Below, piece by piece: positions 5,790 through 8,236 of a stretch of 8,236 bases of DNA. The stretch covers positions 1 to 8,236 of the forward strand of contig CALWWH010000056.1 of the NCBI GenBank assembly GCA_944385195.1, read 5' to 3'. The stretch is from an uncultured Oscillospiraceae bacterium (GTDB lineage: Bacteria > Bacillota > Clostridia > Oscillospirales > Oscillospiraceae). Under the pieces are notes generated by a model, which was not told the DNA's origin, ran no database searches, and saw nothing but the letters and a program-made list of their open reading frames with translations. The position numbers and the translations under genes were made by a program. The first letter of the stretch is position 1. Every line of letters starts with the position of its first letter.

Positions 5790-7103
5790 GCCAATGGCAA
5801 TGGTGCCCTCGGGATAGCGGACGCGCTCACCCTTGGTGAAATACCACAAAGAGGCGATGGTCAGCGGGCCCAGACGGCCGATGTACATGATGACGATGCT
5901 CAAGATCTTGCTCCCGTCGCTCAGTGCCGGGGTAATGCCTGTGGACAGGCCCACGGTGCCGAAGGCGCTGGACATTTCAAACAGTACGTCGATCATCCGC
6001 AGATGGGGCTCCATGATCAGCATGGCATAGCTGCCAAGCAGCACGATGCCGATGCCCAAAAGGGTGATGACGGCCGCCTTGCGGAACGCAGAGCGCGGAA
6101 TGGTGTAGTGGAACGCCTTTTCGGAGCGGTTGGTTGCGGCGGATTTGATCGCCTGCAGGAGCACAAAGAAGGTGGAGGTCTTGATACCGCCGCCGGTGGA
6201 GCCGGGGGAGGCGCCGATGAACATCAGCCCGCACATCAGTAGCAGGCCGGCGGTGGAAAACTCTCCGAGGTTCACCGTGGAAAATCCCGCTGTACGGGTA
6301 GAGACGCTCTGAAACAGGGCTTGCAGCCAGGTGACGTCCTCGGTGATCTTCAGCAGCACGGTTCCGGCGATGATGAGCCCCGCGCTGACGGAGAGCACCA
6401 CCCGGGCGTGCATGGAGAACTTGCTCCAGCGCAGGCGGCTGACCCGCAGCTCACGGATGACCAAAAACCCAATGCCGCCGAAGAAAATCAGGCCGCAGGT
6501 GGTTAAGTTCAGCAGCACATCGTCCTGGTAGGGGACGAGGCTGACGCTGCTCAGCTGCTGGCCGGAGAGGCCGAGGTTGTCAAAGCCTGCGTTATTAAAG
6601 GCGGCGACGGTGTGAAACAAAGCGTGACCAAGCGCGGTCAGCGGCGGATAATCCTGCACAAAGACAAGAAAGCTCAGGGCCGCGCCGATTGCCTCTATGC
6701 AAAACGTCGTCGCCATGACGCTGCGAATGAAGCGAATTGCACCTTTGCCGGCATCCAGGTTGCTTGCCTCCTGGATGAGGTTTCGGCTTCTGAGCGTGAT
6801 TTTACGCCCTAGCGCAAGGATAATCGCGGCACCCACGGAGGTGACGCCCAAGCCGCCGACGTGGATCAGCAGCGCCAGAAAAAACTGGCCCAGGGGCGTG
6901 AAGACGGTGCCAGGGTCGACGACCAGCAGGCCGGTGACACAGACCGCGCTGGTGGAGGTGTAGAGTGCGTCGATGTAACGCAGCTCAACGCCGTCGCGAA
7001 TGCTGCAAGGCAGCATCAGCAGCAGCGATCCGATCAAAATCACGGTTGCAAAGCCCATGGCGATGATGCGCCCTGGGGCAAATCGCAGGAGTCTTTTCAG
7101 CAT
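5787..7103 (-). CDS. ktrB: KtrB/TrkH-family potassium transporter, membrane subunit
   Basis: A 438-residue polytopic membrane protein that forms the K+ permeation path, normally a dimer on a KtrA octamer ring. The four pore repeats of the TrkH/HKT/KtrB superfamily are all visible, with filter glycines in TSAVCVTGL (51-59, Gly58), FNNAGFDN (169-176, Gly173), STRTAGFST (268-276, Gly273) and SAFGTVGLSTG (379-389, Gly385). GASPGSTGGGIKTS (297-310) is the glycine-rich intramembrane gating loop after the third repeat. Length fits KtrB (about 440-450) rather than TrkH (about 480). The ATG at 7103 is preceded at 6 nt by AGAGGG, a moderate ribosome site. It is first in a ktrB-ktrA operon with its own promoter. 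Nothing suggests damage, in contrast to the neighbouring kdpDE remnant. Confidence 0.96.
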   Translation of the reverse strand: MLKRLLRFAPGRIIAMGFATVILIGSLLLMLPCSIRDGVELRYIDALYTSTSAVCVTGLLVVDPGTVFTPLGQFFLALLIHVGGLGVTSVGAAIILALGRKITLRSRNLIQEASNLDAGKGAIRFIRSVMATTFCIEAIGAALSFLVFVQDYPPLTALGHALFHTVAAFNNAGFDNLGLSGQQLSSVSLVPYQDDVLLNLTTCGLIFFGGIGFLVIRELRVSRLRWSKFSMHARVVLSVSAGLIIAGTVLLKITEDVTWLQALFQSVSTRTAGFSTVNLGEFSTAGLLLMCGLMFIGASPGSTGGGIKTSTFFVLLQAIKSAATNRSEKAFHYTIPRSAFRKAAVITLLGIGIVLLGSYAMLIMEPHLRMIDVLFEMSSAFGTVGLSTGITPALSDGSKILSIVIMYIGRLGPLTIASLWYFTKGERVRYPEGTIAIG

Positions 7104-7132
7104 GGATAGCCCTCTCTTTCTACGTTAGGTCA

Positions 7133-7161
7133 ATTATAGCCATATGTCTTCGGCTTGTCAA
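7133..7161 (-). promoter_or_regulatory. Perfect consensus housekeeping promoter of ktrBA
   Basis: On the minus strand TTGACA (7161-7156), a 17-nt spacer and TATAAT (7138-7133) match the sigma-70/sigma-A consensus at all 12 positions with optimal spacing. The -35 starts 3 nt after the kdpE-remnant stop codon. Predicted transcription starts near 7126, giving a leader of about 20 nt, too short for a c-di-AMP (ydaO-type) riboswitch. Confidence 0.88.
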
Positions 7162-7163
7162 GC

Positions 7164-7475
7164 TCAGAGCCTGTTCATGCTGTATCCCAGTCCAATGTGG
7201 GTGTGGAGATACTCTGCCTCGGGGTTGCAGTCGTTGAGCTTTTTGCGCAGCGCGGCCATGCATACCCGCAGGGAGGCCAGGTCGCTCTTGGTGGTGCTGC
7301 CCCAGATGTCCATCATCAGGGCGTTGTGCGTCAGGACGCGGCCCACATTCTGCGCCAGGGTGCACAGCAGCTTGTACTCCATGGGGGTCAGCTTCAGCCC
7401 CAGATCACCGGTCTCGGCGGTGAGGAAGCGGTAGCGGTGTGCCTTGAGGGTGGTCTGGAATGCCGGGGCCGTCAT
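7164..7475 (-). pseudogene. kdpE-like response regulator remnant: receiver domain deleted, winged helix kept
   Basis: The frame encodes 103 residues from an ATG at 7475. Residues 1-7 are kdpD sequence read in another frame. From about residue 8, TTLKAHRYRFLTAETG (8-23) resembles the first helix and second strand of a KdpE receiver, and at 24 the sequence jumps to DLGLKLTPMEYKLL, the start of the OmpR/KdpE winged-helix domain. That domain then runs to its proper end, with GRVLTHNALMMDIWG (45-59), LRVCMAALRKKL (69-80) and THIGLGYSM (92-100). Phosphorylation site, dimer face and linker, more than 100 residues, are absent; intact KdpE is about 230 residues. No ribosome site precedes ATG 7475. An internal ATG at 7382, 22 nt past the kdpD-remnant stop, could allow reinitiation. 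Most likely inactive; a free DNA-binding fragment is a remote alternative. Confidence 0.82.
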
Positions 7476-8236
7476 CTGCGATGCAGACGGAGACGATGCC
7501 CTCAGATTTCGCCGCTTTGATGCGGATGGTGGAGCCGGCAGGGGTGTATTTTATGGCGTTTTCCACCAGATTGAGCACCACCTGGCTGATCAGCTGCGCG
7601 TCCTTGGCGGCATAGATCACCAGCGGACGGTTGAGCAGCCGCATGCTCTGGTTGGCGATGACGTCCGGCAGCGCGGCCTCGTCCGGGGCCTGCTGTAGCC
7701 GCTGCAAGGTTTCCGGCAGGACCTGGGTTCGCCATGCAGATTCAAAAGACTGCCTGGCGCTGTTGGTCAGGCGATTGGCCAGCGTTCCCGCCAGCAGCGA
7801 GACAAAGAGCATGATAAAGAAGGTGATGAGGTAGCTGAGCTCATGTTCGGCGAACAGGAGCGCGTACAAAAGCGTCCCGGCCACCGCCGAGAAACTGCTG
7901 CACAGGTAGTTGCGGCTGGCCAATGCCGTCAGCAGCCCGGCCAGGATGTAGATCATAATGGTGTTGGCGTCTGCCAGGTGCAGCAGCTCAAACCAGAAGC
8001 CGATCAGCGTTGCCAGCAGCAGGACCCCCAGGGTGAGCAGCCACTGTTTGAGGCTCGGCCGCTGGAGGGTTCGCAGCGACGGATTGCGGCGGCGGGAGTT
8101 TTCCCCGGAGATATCGGGGATGATGTAGATGTCAAGCTCCGGGGCCAGCTCGATGAGCTTCTCGTTGAGGGGCTTGTAAGGCAGTAGGCGATTGGGCGCG
8201 TTGCTGCGGCCCATGACGACCTTGGTGACCTTGCTC
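7405..8236 (-). pseudogene. kdpD-like sensor kinase remnant lacking phosphoacceptor domain (partial at window edge)
   Basis: Membrane sensor kinase of the KdpD type, running in from beyond the right edge (the frame is open to 8236, ahead of the ATG at 8214). In order, numbering from that internal ATG: the end of the universal-stress-like domain (MGRSNAPN, then PYKPLNEKL, 1-20); four membrane segments at about 56-78, 84-100, 107-122 and 127-148; a KdpD-type linker (NRLTNSARQ, 148-155); NRPLVIY (195-201), where a GAF domain should begin; then directly DAQLISQVVLNLVENAIKYTP (205-225), the ATPase N box. The rest of GAF and the histidine-bearing HisKA domain, roughly 200 or more residues, are missing in frame near 7603-7615. 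After the G1 box DDGPGIPD (247-254) the frame passes into kdpE-derived bases and stops at 7405, so the ATP lid and G2 box are also gone. It cannot autophosphorylate in the known way. Confidence 0.85.

Noticed and set aside
5013..6242. A 409-codon open frame on the plus strand
   Set aside because: It lies antisense to ktrA and the 3' half of ktrB, which have full family signatures. The predicted protein is His/Gln/Ala-rich with no recognisable motif, the usual shadow of a GC-rich gene on the other strand.
7104..7132. A c-di-AMP (ydaO-type) riboswitch ahead of ktrB
   Set aside because: The leader predicted from the consensus promoter is only about 20 nt, far too short for that structure, and no conserved elements are seen.
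7405..8236. A functional miniature KdpD
   Set aside because: The histidine-bearing HisKA domain and the ATP lid/G2 region are absent, and the tail after the G1 box is kdpE sequence read out of frame. That looks like breakage rather than a designed short kinase.

Overview
The window is dense, GC-rich bacterial DNA. Its gene content and strong GGAGG-type ribosome binding sites fit a Gram-positive anaerobe of the class Clostridia, probably an Oscillospiraceae-like gut bacterium: a uronate pathway with an SDR-type reductase, a LarA-family racemase, a lipoprotein solute-binding protein, KtrAB, and KdpD/KdpE-like sequence. The taxonomic placement is inference from gene content. No mobile element, CRISPR array, tRNA or rRNA was seen.

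Left block (1-2760, minus strand). This is a tightly packed sugar-acid operon read leftwards: a nickel-pincer (LarA-family) racemase/epimerase, uronate isomerase UxaC, and the first ten codons of a third gene whose N-terminus resembles SDR-type fructuronate reductases. The ribosome binding site of each downstream gene lies inside the last codons of the gene before it. The LarA homologue keeps all the key catalytic and cofactor residues. Its neighbours suggest it may act on a sugar acid such as mannonate/gluconate rather than on lactate.

Middle block (2698-5090). An AT-rich divergent promoter region of about 280 bp, carrying several ATTGC/GCAAT words, separates that operon from a rightward pair: a lipoprotein solute-binding protein with no ABC permease or ATPase beside it, then a GNAT acetyltransferase that overlaps its stop codon (ATGA). 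A long stem-loop that can work in both directions ends this pair and the convergent potassium operon.

Right block (5100-8236, minus strand). ktrB and ktrA form a two-gene potassium uptake operon behind a perfect TTGACA-17-TATAAT promoter. Just upstream lies a wrecked kdpD-kdpE pair. Recognisable, colinear pieces of the sensor kinase and response regulator are joined at three junctions within about 215 bp. The junctions remove the GAF and histidine-phosphoacceptor domains, the end of the kinase ATPase domain together with the start of the regulator, and the receiver domain with its phosphorylated aspartate. The most notable reading is that the K+-sensing two-component system beside ktrBA has been lost while the transporter keeps a consensus housekeeping promoter. 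An assembly error at the junctions must be excluded first.
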